21,869 nucleotides of DNA, from the NCBI GenBank assembly GCA_945863785.1, contig CAMBAQ010000008.1:1-21869 (forward strand), read 5' to 3'. Shown one piece after another: positions 15,581-21,869 of this stretch; the first letter of the stretch is position 1; the number at the start of each line of letters is the position of its first letter. Source of the DNA: Chthoniobacter flavus (GTDB lineage Bacteria > Verrucomicrobiota > Verrucomicrobiia > Chthoniobacterales > Terrimicrobiaceae). The translations under genes were made by a program, and so were the position numbers. The notes beneath the pieces were generated by a model, which was not told where the DNA came from, did no database searches, and was given only the letters and a program-made list of their open reading frames with translations.

Positions 15581-17575
15581 TTGCAACCCATTAGCCCATT
15601 CTCAAAAAAGCTTCGGCTTGTACTGCTGGTGGCTGCCCTTGGGCTTCTAGTCACTGCGTGTATCCTCTTCCTTCTCGCCCGCAATCTCACGCCCATCGCA
15701 CGCTGGAGCCTACAAAGATCGCTCCCCGCAGCGAAAATCGATATTCAGAATGTCGCCATCTCCGCACCCGGAGAAATCCAATTTGAAAATCTGGTCATCC
15801 ATGATCCCAAGACCGGTCGGGAGCTACTGCGATTGGAGCACGGTAGCCTCATTTTTTCATTCGACGACCTTGCGAAACGCCAACTCGGTGAGATCCGGCT
15901 TCAAAATCCCGAGTTTGTGATCTCCCCAGGTTGGTCGGGGATTCTCCCGAAGATCCCCACTGATCCTGCAAGTGGCAATTCCATCACCATTCGCCGCGTC
16001 GTTTGCGACTACGGCGAAATCCATTACGATGGCGAACCTATCGGCAGCCCCTCGGTACGCGCGAAGTTCTACTTGGATTGGACAAATTTTCGTGCCGACC
16101 AATTGGTCACGCTCTCGCTGGAGTTGTGGGATATCCGCGCAAACGCCCCTGGATTTACCGACCCATTCCTCGTACTCGACTCTGTCACCATCACCGGTGC
16201 GCCAGCCGAATTGATTCAGAAATGCGAACTCCGTAGCTTGGATATTTCGGGTGGGGCTCTCGCTGTGGGTTCCGCCCTCGATCAGATCACCCACTCCAGC
16301 GACGCCACGGGGAGCGATACCGGTGCTGCATTCAATTGGAAAATCGGCCTTTTAAATATTTCGAAAGTTCGCACGACGCTGGGTGAAAATGCATGGAAGC
16401 AAGAATCGGACATTTCGTTCGTTCTCAATACGTCACTCGTCAACCTCTCCCCAGCCGAGATTACAAAAACATTGGGGAGCACGGAACAGGTGGTCGAAAT
16501 CACCGATCTACATATCCCATCCCCCCTTGATCCCAACACAACGGTATTGAAACTCCGCAGCGTACTTTTGCGCTTCGATCTCAATGGCATCCTCCATCAT
16601 AAGCTCAATGAGGTCACGATTCTCCACCCCGTCATCTATATCGAGGAGGATCTTTTTGCCTACATGGACGAGACAAGCCGCCGCATCAGTGCAGGAATTG
16701 GGCCGCTATCGACTCCGTGGACGATTCAAAAACTGGATATCCAATTCGGCAGCCTCGTTCTGGGAAGCGGGGGTGACGCTCAATACGGACTGCCCCTGAA
16801 TTTCCAAACCAGCGCAGAAAATGTCGCTCTCAACGACCTGGCATCCCTCAAACTTAAGGGCAGCCTTCTCATCCCAGCCCAAGAATACAAGTTCCCCGCC
16901 TACCAACTTGAAATCGCGACCCAACCGGGTGAGCTGCAATTTTCCTACCCGCCATCTAAAGGCGTGAGCAATGTGGTTGGCACGATCCGCGTTAAGGAAA
17001 TCCGCTGGCGTCAATATCAAAGCAAGGAATCGTGGGCCTCGGTCACCTTTGATCGCGAGGGCATCAATGGCACTTTTGGCGGGGGCCTTTATCGCGGCCA
17101 GATCCTAGGGGGTTTCAGCTTTCTGTTCGATGCCGCCTCCCCTTGGATCGGTTGGCTCGGTGGAGCAGGCATTGATTTAGAGCCACTCACCGACATCATC
17201 GCCCCACAAAATTTCCGCATGTCGGGTCCACTTGGCTTTAAAATGCAAATGAACTTCCTCGCTCGAAACCTCGAACGCCTGAAAGGCGATTTTGCGACCA
17301 CGGCTCCCGGGCGCCTTCAAATTAGCAAACTCGACGATCTCCTCGCGCGCATCCCGGACGGTTGGTCGGGATTGAAAAAAAGCAGCCTCCGTATCGCGTT
17401 GGAGTCCGCTCGTGATTTTAACTACGACACTTGCCATGGGGATTTCTGGTTCGTGCGCGACCAAGGGCTTCTCGACTTGAAGTTGCAAGGTCCACTTGGA
17501 TCGCGCACATTCCAAACTGTGCTCCACGCTGACGAATCCACCGACGGTCTATGGAAAAAAACTCCCAACCGATGA
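15581..17575 (+). CDS. ydbH: YdbH-like AsmA-family protein (probable intermembrane phospholipid transport)
   Basis: A 664-residue protein, shorter than the roughly 880-residue E. coli YdbH. The start is a TTG at 15581; no ATG precedes the membrane helix. One N-terminal helix (about residues 11-33) anchors a long beta-rich periplasmic part with AsmA-like phrases (GEIQFENLVIHDPKTGREL, EIRLQNPEFVI). The C-terminal block (LESARDFNYDT, GLLDLKLQGPLG) resembles the end of YdbH. AsmA-like proteins such as YdbH, TamB and YhdP form grooved bridges that carry phospholipids to the outer membrane. The strongest evidence is context: the next gene, overlapping by ATGA, looks like YnbE plus YdbL, the partners encoded after ydbH in E. 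coli. Confidence 0.75.
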   Translation: MQPISPFSKKLRLVLLVAALGLLVTACILFLLARNLTPIARWSLQRSLPAAKIDIQNVAISAPGEIQFENLVIHDPKTGRELLRLEHGSLIFSFDDLAKRQLGEIRLQNPEFVISPGWSGILPKIPTDPASGNSITIRRVVCDYGEIHYDGEPIGSPSVRAKFYLDWTNFRADQLVTLSLELWDIRANAPGFTDPFLVLDSVTITGAPAELIQKCELRSLDISGGALAVGSALDQITHSSDATGSDTGAAFNWKIGLLNISKVRTTLGENAWKQESDISFVLNTSLVNLSPAEITKTLGSTEQVVEITDLHIPSPLDPNTTVLKLRSVLLRFDLNGILHHKLNEVTILHPVIYIEEDLFAYMDETSRRISAGIGPLSTPWTIQKLDIQFGSLVLGSGGDAQYGLPLNFQTSAENVALNDLASLKLKGSLLIPAQEYKFPAYQLEIATQPGELQFSYPPSKGVSNVVGTIRVKEIRWRQYQSKESWASVTFDREGINGTFGGGLYRGQILGGFSFLFDAASPWIGWLGGAGIDLEPLTDIIAPQNFRMSGPLGFKMQMNFLARNLERLKGDFATTAPGRLQISKLDDLLARIPDGWSGLKKSSLRIALESARDFNYDTCHGDFWFVRDQGLLDLKLQGPLGSRTFQTVLHADESTDGLWKKTPNR

Positions 17576-18066
17576 GATCTATCACGCTTCCCCTTTTTGC
17601 TGTCTTTCTTGCATCCTGCGCATCACCGACAGTGAATCTCTCGACCCCTGAACCAATCAAGGTCGATGTTGCCATGCGACTCGACGTTTATCAGCACAGC
17701 AAGGAAGCCGTCCCATCCTCAAAAAAATCGCCACCTTCTTCGGAACCTGACTCGGCCCGCCGCAACCGCATGGCGGATATCCAGACATTTAAGGACTCCC
17801 GCCTCGTCGGTGAAGGTCGCGATGCGCTCCTCTCCATTCGCACCGATACTCCTGGAGAATACGGTGACTACATCCGCAAAATAGTGAGTGAGGAGAACTC
17901 GGATCGAATGGCCCTTTTGAAATCGGAAGCCGATAAACAAAAATCGCCCCTCACTGCGATTCAGACAAAACAGTCCGACATCGCTGGTAAAATGGCCTTC
18001 AAAGGCGAATGGATCGAAACTGTGAATCCGGATGGGACCACCAAATGGATTCAAAAATCCGAATAG
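17572..18066 (+). CDS. ynbE: YnbE-YdbL fusion lipoprotein
   Basis: A 164-residue protein. The ATG at 17572 forms ATGA with the stop of the YdbH-like gene, so it is preferred over the ATG seven codons earlier. Residues 1-15 are a lipoprotein signal with lipobox L-A-S-C; Cys16 is the lipidation site. Residues 16-42 (CASPTVNLSTPEPIKVDV followed by AMRLDVY) follow the YnbE pattern, an outer-membrane lipoprotein of about 60 residues that extends the YdbH sheet. After a Ser/Pro/Lys linker (43-65), residues 66-162 match the YdbL/DUF1318 pattern: RLVGEGRDALL, IVSEENSDRMALL, IAGKMAFKGEWIE and a terminal W-I-Q-K. In E. coli YdbL is a separate periplasmic protein thought to chaperone YnbE. The fusion call is by eye; the lipoprotein and operon evidence is firm. 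Confidence 0.8.
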   Translation: MRSITLPLFAVFLASCASPTVNLSTPEPIKVDVAMRLDVYQHSKEAVPSSKKSPPSSEPDSARRNRMADIQTFKDSRLVGEGRDALLSIRTDTPGEYGDYIRKIVSEENSDRMALLKSEADKQKSPLTAIQTKQSDIAGKMAFKGEWIETVNPDGTTKWIQKSE

Positions 18067-18078
18067 TGCTCTCCCTGT

Positions 18079-18106
18079 TTGACGCCCCCTTGTATTCCCG
18101 TATATT
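18079..18106 (+). promoter_or_regulatory. strong sigma70-type promoter of mnmA, nearly leaderless
   Basis: TTGACG (18079-18084) and TATATT (18101-18106) each match consensus at 5 of 6 positions and are 16 nt apart. The -10 ends only 8 nt before the mnmA ATG, so transcription should start within a few bases of the start codon. No Shine-Dalgarno exists in the space left. The promoter begins 12 nt after the preceding stop codon. Confidence 0.6.
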
Positions 18107-18114
18107 GGCCGCGC

Positions 18115-19212
18115 ATGAAAGGTAATGGCAGACGAGTCCTGCTCGGAATGAGCGGGGGAGTAGATTCCAGCGTAGCAGCATCGCTTCTACAAAAGGATGG
18201 CTGGGAAGTCATCGGCGTGACGATGAAGGTGTGGCCTCAGGATTGCATCTCCCGCGCGGAAGACAAGTGCTGCGGTCCCTCTGCCATAGCCGATGCCCGT
18301 AGTGTGGCTCACCGTCTCGGAATCCCTCACTATGTCGTCGATGAAGCCGACAACTTCGAAAAAATCGTTATCGATTATTTTGCCAGCGAGTATCGCCTTG
18401 GCCGCACTCCGAATCCCTGCGTGATGTGTAATGAACATCTCAAATTTGGAAACCTTCGAACGAAAGCCCGCTCGCTCGGTGCTGACTTCATCGCCACCGG
18501 CCACTACGCCATCATTGATCATCTGGAATCCAAGGCCGTTCTTCGCAAAGGCCGCGATGCTCGAAAGGACCAATCGTATTTCCTTTTTAGTCTCGGCCAG
18601 GATCAACTCCAGCACGCACTGACTCCCCTCGGCGGCATGGAAAAACCTGCCATCCGCGAGATTGCCCGCGATTTGGGACTGAAAGTCGCTGATAAAGTTG
18701 ACAGCCAAGAAATCTGTTTTGTTCCCGGCAACGATTACAAAGCCTTCCTTCGCGGCCATCTTGGCGAGGAGGAATTTCATCGCGGCGGCATCTACGACAC
18801 CCAAGGCAACTTTATTGCCGATCATGAAGGCATCGAAATGTTCACGATCGGACAGCGCAAGGGACTCCCTGGTGGATCCCCTCGCCCACGCTATGTGCTC
18901 GATATCGATCCGGATACCAACCGCGTGATCGTCGGCGATGAGGAAGATCTCGTGAAGGAGCAGTTCGAGGTGGATCGCGTCAACTGGCTCGATGGCGAAC
19001 CCACCGAACCTAAACCCATCAGCGTCAAAATCCGCTACGCCCACCCAGGCGCAGATGCCCTTGTCCATCCCCTCCCTGGAGGCAAGGCGAGAATAGAGCT
19101 TTCCTCACCTCAACGGGCCATCACTCCCGGACAGGCCGCTGTTTTTTATGATGGCGATGTCGTGGTTGGAGGCGGCTGGATCGTCCGCCAACCAGCCCCC
19201 GTTGCGGCATGA
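18115..19212 (+). CDS. mnmA: tRNA-specific 2-thiouridylase
   Basis: A 365-residue enzyme that puts sulfur on U34 of tRNAs for Lys, Glu and Gln. The ATG at 18115 gives a short N-terminus before the PP-loop (VLLGMSGGVDSSVAASL, residues 8-24); an upstream TTG in frame is really the -35 box. Catalytic Cys102 lies in NPCVMCNEHLKF and the partner Cys201 in DSQEICFVPGNDY. The C-terminal beta-barrel domain has FTIGQRKGL and the terminal ITPGQAAVFY. All active-site residues are present. It ends in ATGA with cutA and works with lysS upstream in tRNA-Lys function, although that neighbourhood may be chance. Confidence 0.98.
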   Translation: MKGNGRRVLLGMSGGVDSSVAASLLQKDGWEVIGVTMKVWPQDCISRAEDKCCGPSAIADARSVAHRLGIPHYVVDEADNFEKIVIDYFASEYRLGRTPNPCVMCNEHLKFGNLRTKARSLGADFIATGHYAIIDHLESKAVLRKGRDARKDQSYFLFSLGQDQLQHALTPLGGMEKPAIREIARDLGLKVADKVDSQEICFVPGNDYKAFLRGHLGEEEFHRGGIYDTQGNFIADHEGIEMFTIGQRKGLPGGSPRPRYVLDIDPDTNRVIVGDEEDLVKEQFEVDRVNWLDGEPTEPKPISVKIRYAHPGADALVHPLPGGKARIELSSPQRAITPGQAAVFYDGDVVVGGGWIVRQPAPVAA

Positions 19213-19526
19213 TTCAGTTTGTGGTCACGACGCTGCCGGACGAATCCTCCGCCGCCGCGATCGTGCATGAACTCGTTGAAAAGAAACTCGCCGCATGCGG
19301 CACACTACTCCCCGCAACTCGGTCGATTTACCGCTGGAAGGATGCCATCGAAGAAACCTCGGAAGTGGTCGTCATTTTTAAGATCCCTGCCACCAGCTTT
19401 TCCGACTTTTCATCCGCCCTCCAATCTCTCCATCCCTACGAAACTCCAGAGATCGTCGCCTTCAATCCTGCCGAAGCCTCTGCCGCCTATTCCCGCTGGG
19501 TCATCGACTCCTGCAACCCCTCTTGA
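19209..19526 (+). CDS. cutA: CutA1-like divalent cation tolerance protein
   Basis: A 105-residue protein of normal CutA1 length. The ferredoxin-like trimeric fold is recognised from the VVTTLPDESSAAAIVHELVE start, the conserved KKLAACGTLLP, the YRWKDAIEETSEVVVIFK strand-helix unit and HPYETPEIVAFNP near the C-terminus. CutA1 proteins form very stable trimers and were linked to copper tolerance; the exact role is unclear. The ATG overlaps the mnmA stop (ATGA), so translation is probably coupled to mnmA and driven from the promoter at 18079. Confidence 0.94.
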   Translation: MIQFVVTTLPDESSAAAIVHELVEKKLAACGTLLPATRSIYRWKDAIEETSEVVVIFKIPATSFSDFSSALQSLHPYETPEIVAFNPAEASAAYSRWVIDSCNPS

Positions 19527-19528
19527 TT

Positions 19529-19556
19529 CCTCGACCGGATAAAAATCCACTCGAGG
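19529..19556 (+). terminator. hairpin just after cutA, possible terminator or 3'-end structure
   Basis: CCTCGA (19529-19534) pairs with TCGAGG (19551-19556), and inside it GGAT (19537-19540) pairs with ATCC (19545-19548) around an AAAA loop. It begins 3 nt after the cutA stop, where a transcript end is expected. There is no T-run after it on either strand, so it does not fit an ordinary intrinsic terminator and may instead be an RNA-stabilising 3' hairpin. The rest of the gap to 19654 holds no gene. Confidence 0.4.
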
Positions 19557-19599
19557 CAGAAAAGCGCCCTTAACGCCATCCCTCCCGACCTTTGTCTTC

Positions 19600-19628
19600 T
19601 TTACTCCCAGCTCTGGAGATTCTATAAA
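19600..19628 (+). promoter_or_regulatory. candidate promoter of the acyltransferase gene
   Basis: TTTACT (19600-19605, 4/6) and TATAAA (19623-19628, 5/6) are separated by 17 nt, giving a predicted start about 20 nt before the GTG at 19655. It lies after the cutA hairpin in a non-coding gap, which supports a separate transcription unit. Confidence 0.4.
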
Positions 19629-19654
19629 TCAGCCAACAGAAAGCCCGCTCGGAA

Positions 19655-20704
19655 GTGAACCCAGACAGCAAGACAGCCCCCAGCGAGACCAACAAAACGG
19701 CCTCACCGAGCGAGCCACAAGAAAAGCCGACACACGGATTGAAAGGGTTGCGTTATCAACTCGAGTACTTTGGTCTTCGACTCGCTTGCGCCATCATCCC
19801 CCGACTGCCCTACCGCTGGATTCAGCCCATCGCTAATTTAGCAGGTTCCCTGTTTCACCGCTTGGACTCCCGAGGACGTGCCGCGGCCATGGATAATCTG
19901 CGCGCGGCCTTCGGAGATACCTACGATGTTGCGTCTAGGAATCGCATTACCCGCGCCTCGTTCCAGAATTTCGCCCGCACGATGCTCTGCCTCTTCTGGT
20001 CTCCGAATTTAACTGCGGAAAACTACCAGAACTACATCCGCATTGAAGGCCTCGAATTAGATCCTGTCAGCGGTAGCAAAAACTCACCCGGCATTTATAT
20101 TCTTTCCCATTTTTCCAATTTCGAATGGCTCAGCCTCGGAAGTTCATTTGCCTTGGGACCAGGATTGGCCGTCGCTCAAACGTTTAAAAATCCCTTACTC
20201 GGCCCTATCTTCGATCAACTTCGCGCCCTAGGCGGTCACACCATCATCCCTCCATCGCGCGCCCTCATTCGCCTGATCAAGCGTGCGCGGACTGGAGGCA
20301 TCGTGGGGGCCGCCGCCGATCTCAGCATCAATCCCAGCCTAGGTGCCGTCCCCGTTCGCTGCTTTGGACTCTGGACAGCGATGAGCCCCATGGCCGGCAT
20401 TCTCTACGAACGAGGCAACTCCCGCCTCGTTCCCTGCCAGATCTTCCCGGAACCGGATGGATTTTTCCGCCTCGTTTACCGTCCCCCGCTTGAAATGCCC
20501 GAGGGCTCGACCCATCAGCAAATCGCCCAAGCCTGCTGGGACGCCATGGAACCCATCATTAGAAAAAACCCCGAGTTCTGGCTCTGGAGCTACAAGCAAT
20601 GGCGCTACAAACCAGCGACAGCTCCAGCCGGCACCTATCCCTTCTACTCCAACGTTGCTACTCGGTTTGATAGCATCCTTCCTCCACCGGAAGAGGTCAT
20701 TTGA
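19655..20704 (+). CDS. lipid A biosynthesis acyltransferase (LpxL/HtrB family)
   Basis: A 349-residue membrane-associated acyltransferase that would add a secondary acyl chain to Kdo2-lipid IVA or a related lipid. The start is GTG at 19655, with GGAA directly before it; no ATG occurs before the conserved region. Residues 1-28 are a Lys/Pro/Ser/Thr-rich extension before the usual amphipathic start (GLRYQLEYFGLRLACAIIPR). The catalytic HX4E motif is His152...Glu157 (LSHFSNFEWLSL), followed by the family blocks around PSRALIRLIKRARTGG and the terminal NPEFWLWSYKQWRYKP. Presence of lipid A synthesis implies an LPS-bearing outer membrane. Which acyl position or donor is used cannot be read here. 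Confidence 0.92.
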   Translation: MNPDSKTAPSETNKTASPSEPQEKPTHGLKGLRYQLEYFGLRLACAIIPRLPYRWIQPIANLAGSLFHRLDSRGRAAAMDNLRAAFGDTYDVASRNRITRASFQNFARTMLCLFWSPNLTAENYQNYIRIEGLELDPVSGSKNSPGIYILSHFSNFEWLSLGSSFALGPGLAVAQTFKNPLLGPIFDQLRALGGHTIIPPSRALIRLIKRARTGGIVGAAADLSINPSLGAVPVRCFGLWTAMSPMAGILYERGNSRLVPCQIFPEPDGFFRLVYRPPLEMPEGSTHQQIAQACWDAMEPIIRKNPEFWLWSYKQWRYKPATAPAGTYPFYSNVATRFDSILPPPEEVI

Positions 20705-20761
20705 AAATATCCCACTCCTTGGACCGTTTTTGACCTATCACTCCTGCCATCATTTCCTCCG

Positions 20762-21346
20762 ATGATCCAAAAAAACATTCAACTCGACCTTGCTAAAACC
20801 CATCCGAGCATCCTCCTCAATACGCTACGTGCTGGTTTGGCGAAAAAATCGTCCCGTATTGAGCTAGAGATCATCGGACCGGGCTGCGTTATGGCAGATA
20901 CCGCGTTGATGCTTTATGATGAGTTAATGAACCGCCCGCCGGGCATTTTCCTTACAACGAACGCACGCAGTTGCCTCCTGAATGGGGCCGTTCTTGTATG
21001 GCTCGCCGGCGAACATCGCACCATGCGCCATGATGCTTGGATCCAAGTCGACTCGACCACTCAACTTCCCGAGTCTTGCAAACGCAGAAGCAAGTCCTCG
21101 AATCTGGCGCAATGTGATGCCCCTATTCGTTCCAGCGATGAAAGCCCGAGCGAAACCGACTACCGCATCATTGCTCACTATCTCGACATGTATCTCCCCC
21201 TCGAAGATGTGTCAGACCGTCGTGTTTTTGTTCCCGAACTTCACGAACTCGGCCTCATTGACGACACTGAAAGCGAGCAGGAATTGGCCAAGATCTTCAG
21301 CCACCCAAAAAAGACATCCATCAGCTCGCCTCAATCCCCCAAATAA
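20762..21346 (+). CDS. degenerate ClpP-fold protein, catalytic residues missing
   Basis: A 194-residue protein with a ClpP/crotonase-like pattern. Residues 33-55 (IELEIIGPGCVMADTALMLY) match the strand and loop where ClpP has S-P-G-G, NGAVLVWLAGEHR (74-86) matches the segment after the nucleophile, and HYLDMYLPLEDVSDRR...ELHELGLIDD (139-168) matches the ClpP end. The nucleophile Ser is replaced (Leu73 by alignment with S-M-G-A) and no His occurs where the catalytic His is expected (about 92-104). A Ser/Lys/Arg-rich insertion lies at about 100-132. It is probably a non-peptidase relative that binds rather than cuts. The start ATG has no Shine-Dalgarno; it lies 57 nt after the acyltransferase gene on the same strand. 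Confidence 0.7.
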   Translation: MIQKNIQLDLAKTHPSILLNTLRAGLAKKSSRIELEIIGPGCVMADTALMLYDELMNRPPGIFLTTNARSCLLNGAVLVWLAGEHRTMRHDAWIQVDSTTQLPESCKRRSKSSNLAQCDAPIRSSDESPSETDYRIIAHYLDMYLPLEDVSDRRVFVPELHELGLIDDTESEQELAKIFSHPKKTSISSPQSPK

Positions 21347-21419
21347 AGCCAAGGCATCCACCCACCGACCGGGAAAACCAGATTCCCAAAGTGGCCAAAA
21401 ATATAATCAGGAATAGTCG

Positions 21420-21448
21420 TTGACAACCTGCCAGATCAGGGATTTAAT
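21420..21448 (+). promoter_or_regulatory. near-consensus sigma70-type promoter of the last gene
   Basis: TTGACA (21420-21425) is a perfect -35; 17 nt later TTTAAT (21443-21448) matches the -10 at 5 of 6. An A/T-rich tract (about 21397-21408) upstream could act as an UP element. The start would be near 21455, about 200 nt before the next ATG. In the stretch 21347-21419 I see only a small stem, GGGAA 21371-21375 with TTCCC 21383-21387, and no gene. Confidence 0.6.
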
Positions 21449-21454
21449 GCAGTC

Positions 21455-21656
21455 ATTCTCCTGACTCGCAATGCTGAGCCCCTCCGCATGCGAAGTTAAG
21501 ATTTTGAAACACCCGTCGACGGACATCGTCCGTGATTCCTTGAAAGTCCTAGGAAATCCACGATATCCCGACACACCATCCGGACGTGATGACTCCCAAT
21601 GCCGACCTGTATAAGGCCAGATGTCGGCAACACGGACACGACCAAGATTTTTTACC
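21455..21656 (+). ncRNA. long hairpin-rich 5' leader or small RNA
   Basis: About 200 nt of non-coding sequence between the promoter and the last ATG contain several inverted repeats: TCGCA/TGCGA (21466-21470, 21489-21493), ACGGAC/GTCCGT with a 3-nt loop (21519-21533), GATTCCT/AGGAAATC (21534-21558, one bulge), and TGCCGAC/GTCGGCA (21600-21629, with an inner CTG/CAG). A run of T occurs only at about 21649-21653, 20 nt after the last stem, so a terminator is not clear. No known riboswitch class was recognised. It may be an autoregulatory leader of the downstream gene or a separate RNA. Confidence 0.45.
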
Positions 21657-21869
21657 ATGACTGAAGACGAGCAGATACCCAAAACCACGGCTGCAGCCAA
21701 CGAGGCTTCCGCACCAACGGAAGCAACTAAACGCCCACGCACCCGCACTCCACGGATTGGTCCGACCCGACGCAAAGCAGCAAACGCAAAAGCGTCCGAG
21801 ACTCCTACCCCGCTCGCCGAGGTTGCCCCATCCGCTCCTGCTCCAGTGACAGCGAAAAATCTGCCACCA
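21657..21869 (+). CDS. basic, Ala/Pro/Thr/Arg-rich N-terminus of a gene cut by the window edge
   Basis: ATG at 21657 opens 71 codons to the right edge. All visible residues are low-complexity and look disordered: an acidic start (MTEDEQIPKTTAAANEAS), then a basic patch (KRPRTRTPRIGPTRRKAA) and then an Ala/Pro-rich stretch. Such extensions occur at the N-termini of nucleic-acid-binding proteins, for example transcription terminator Rho, RNase E/G or initiation factor IF-2 in several phyla. The long leader would suit an autoregulated gene such as rho, but nothing visible identifies the protein. No Shine-Dalgarno is seen before the ATG. Confidence 0.6.
   Translation, partial: MTEDEQIPKTTAAANEASAPTEATKRPRTRTPRIGPTRRKAANAKASETPTPLAEVAPSAPAPVTAKNLPP

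Noticed and set aside
18187..19068. 293-codon open frame on the minus strand
   Set aside because: It lies fully antisense to mnmA, whose catalytic motifs are all intact; no known domain is visible in the antisense product.
20730..20758. TTGACC as a -35 box before the ClpP-like gene
   Set aside because: No acceptable -10 follows at 16-18 nt.
21371..21387. GGGAA/TTCCC stem as a terminator after the ClpP-like gene
   Set aside because: Only 5 bp and followed by an A-rich, not T-rich, stretch; evidence too weak to list as a feature.
21407..21775. 122-codon minus-strand open frame over the leader and the last gene
   Set aside because: Its sequence shows no domain, and a near-consensus promoter and open frame run the other way.

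Overview
The window reads as chromosomal DNA from a Gram-negative bacterium, most likely a member of the Verrucomicrobiota. The grounds are an outer-membrane gene set (lipid A type acyltransferase, YdbH/YnbE/YdbL-like genes), a complete MoxR-DUF58-DUF4381-BatA-BatBC-BatD-BatE cluster, and general protein style. The phylum is an inference, as there is no rRNA or other marker gene. No mobile element, CRISPR array, tRNA or rRNA was seen.

Left part (1-9582, minus strand). Two small membrane-anchored proteins of unknown role (9001-9582, 8549-8932) precede a tightly packed Bat (aerotolerance-type) operon: moxR, a DUF58 gene, a DUF4381-like gene, batA, a batB-batC fusion, batD and batE. A GTG-started secreted DUF3108-like protein, cut by the window edge, follows. 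Several junctions overlap by 4 nt (DUF58/DUF4381, DUF4381/batA, batE/DUF3108-like); others overlap by 11-19 nt, which suggests translational coupling. The AAA+ ATPase MoxR probably acts on the VWA proteins (DUF58, BatA, BatB) at the inner membrane. BatC, BatD and BatE supply TPR, beta-rich and SH3-like surfaces. The BatC part carries twelve perfect 9-bp repeats encoding Asp-Gln-Lys.

The strand switches at 9583-9754. The right part (plus strand) holds carA, a membrane-anchored FHA protein, lysS, a secreted N-acetylmuramoyl-L-alanine amidase and murI. A secreted NTF2-like protein, a YdbH-like AsmA-family protein and a lipoprotein that looks like YnbE fused to YdbL come next. mnmA and cutA follow, mnmA with a strong promoter almost touching its ATG. 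Then come a lipid A type acyltransferase, a degenerate ClpP-fold protein, and a gene cut by the right edge that follows a consensus-like promoter and a leader of about 200 nt rich in hairpins.

Functionally the right part combines housekeeping (pyrimidine/arginine precursor, tRNA charging and thiolation) with envelope work (D-glutamate supply, peptidoglycan cleavage, lipid A acylation, probable inner-to-outer membrane phospholipid transport). The most novel-looking item is the YnbE-YdbL fusion next to a YdbH-like gene. Second are the catalytically dead-looking ClpP homologue and the structured leader at the right end.
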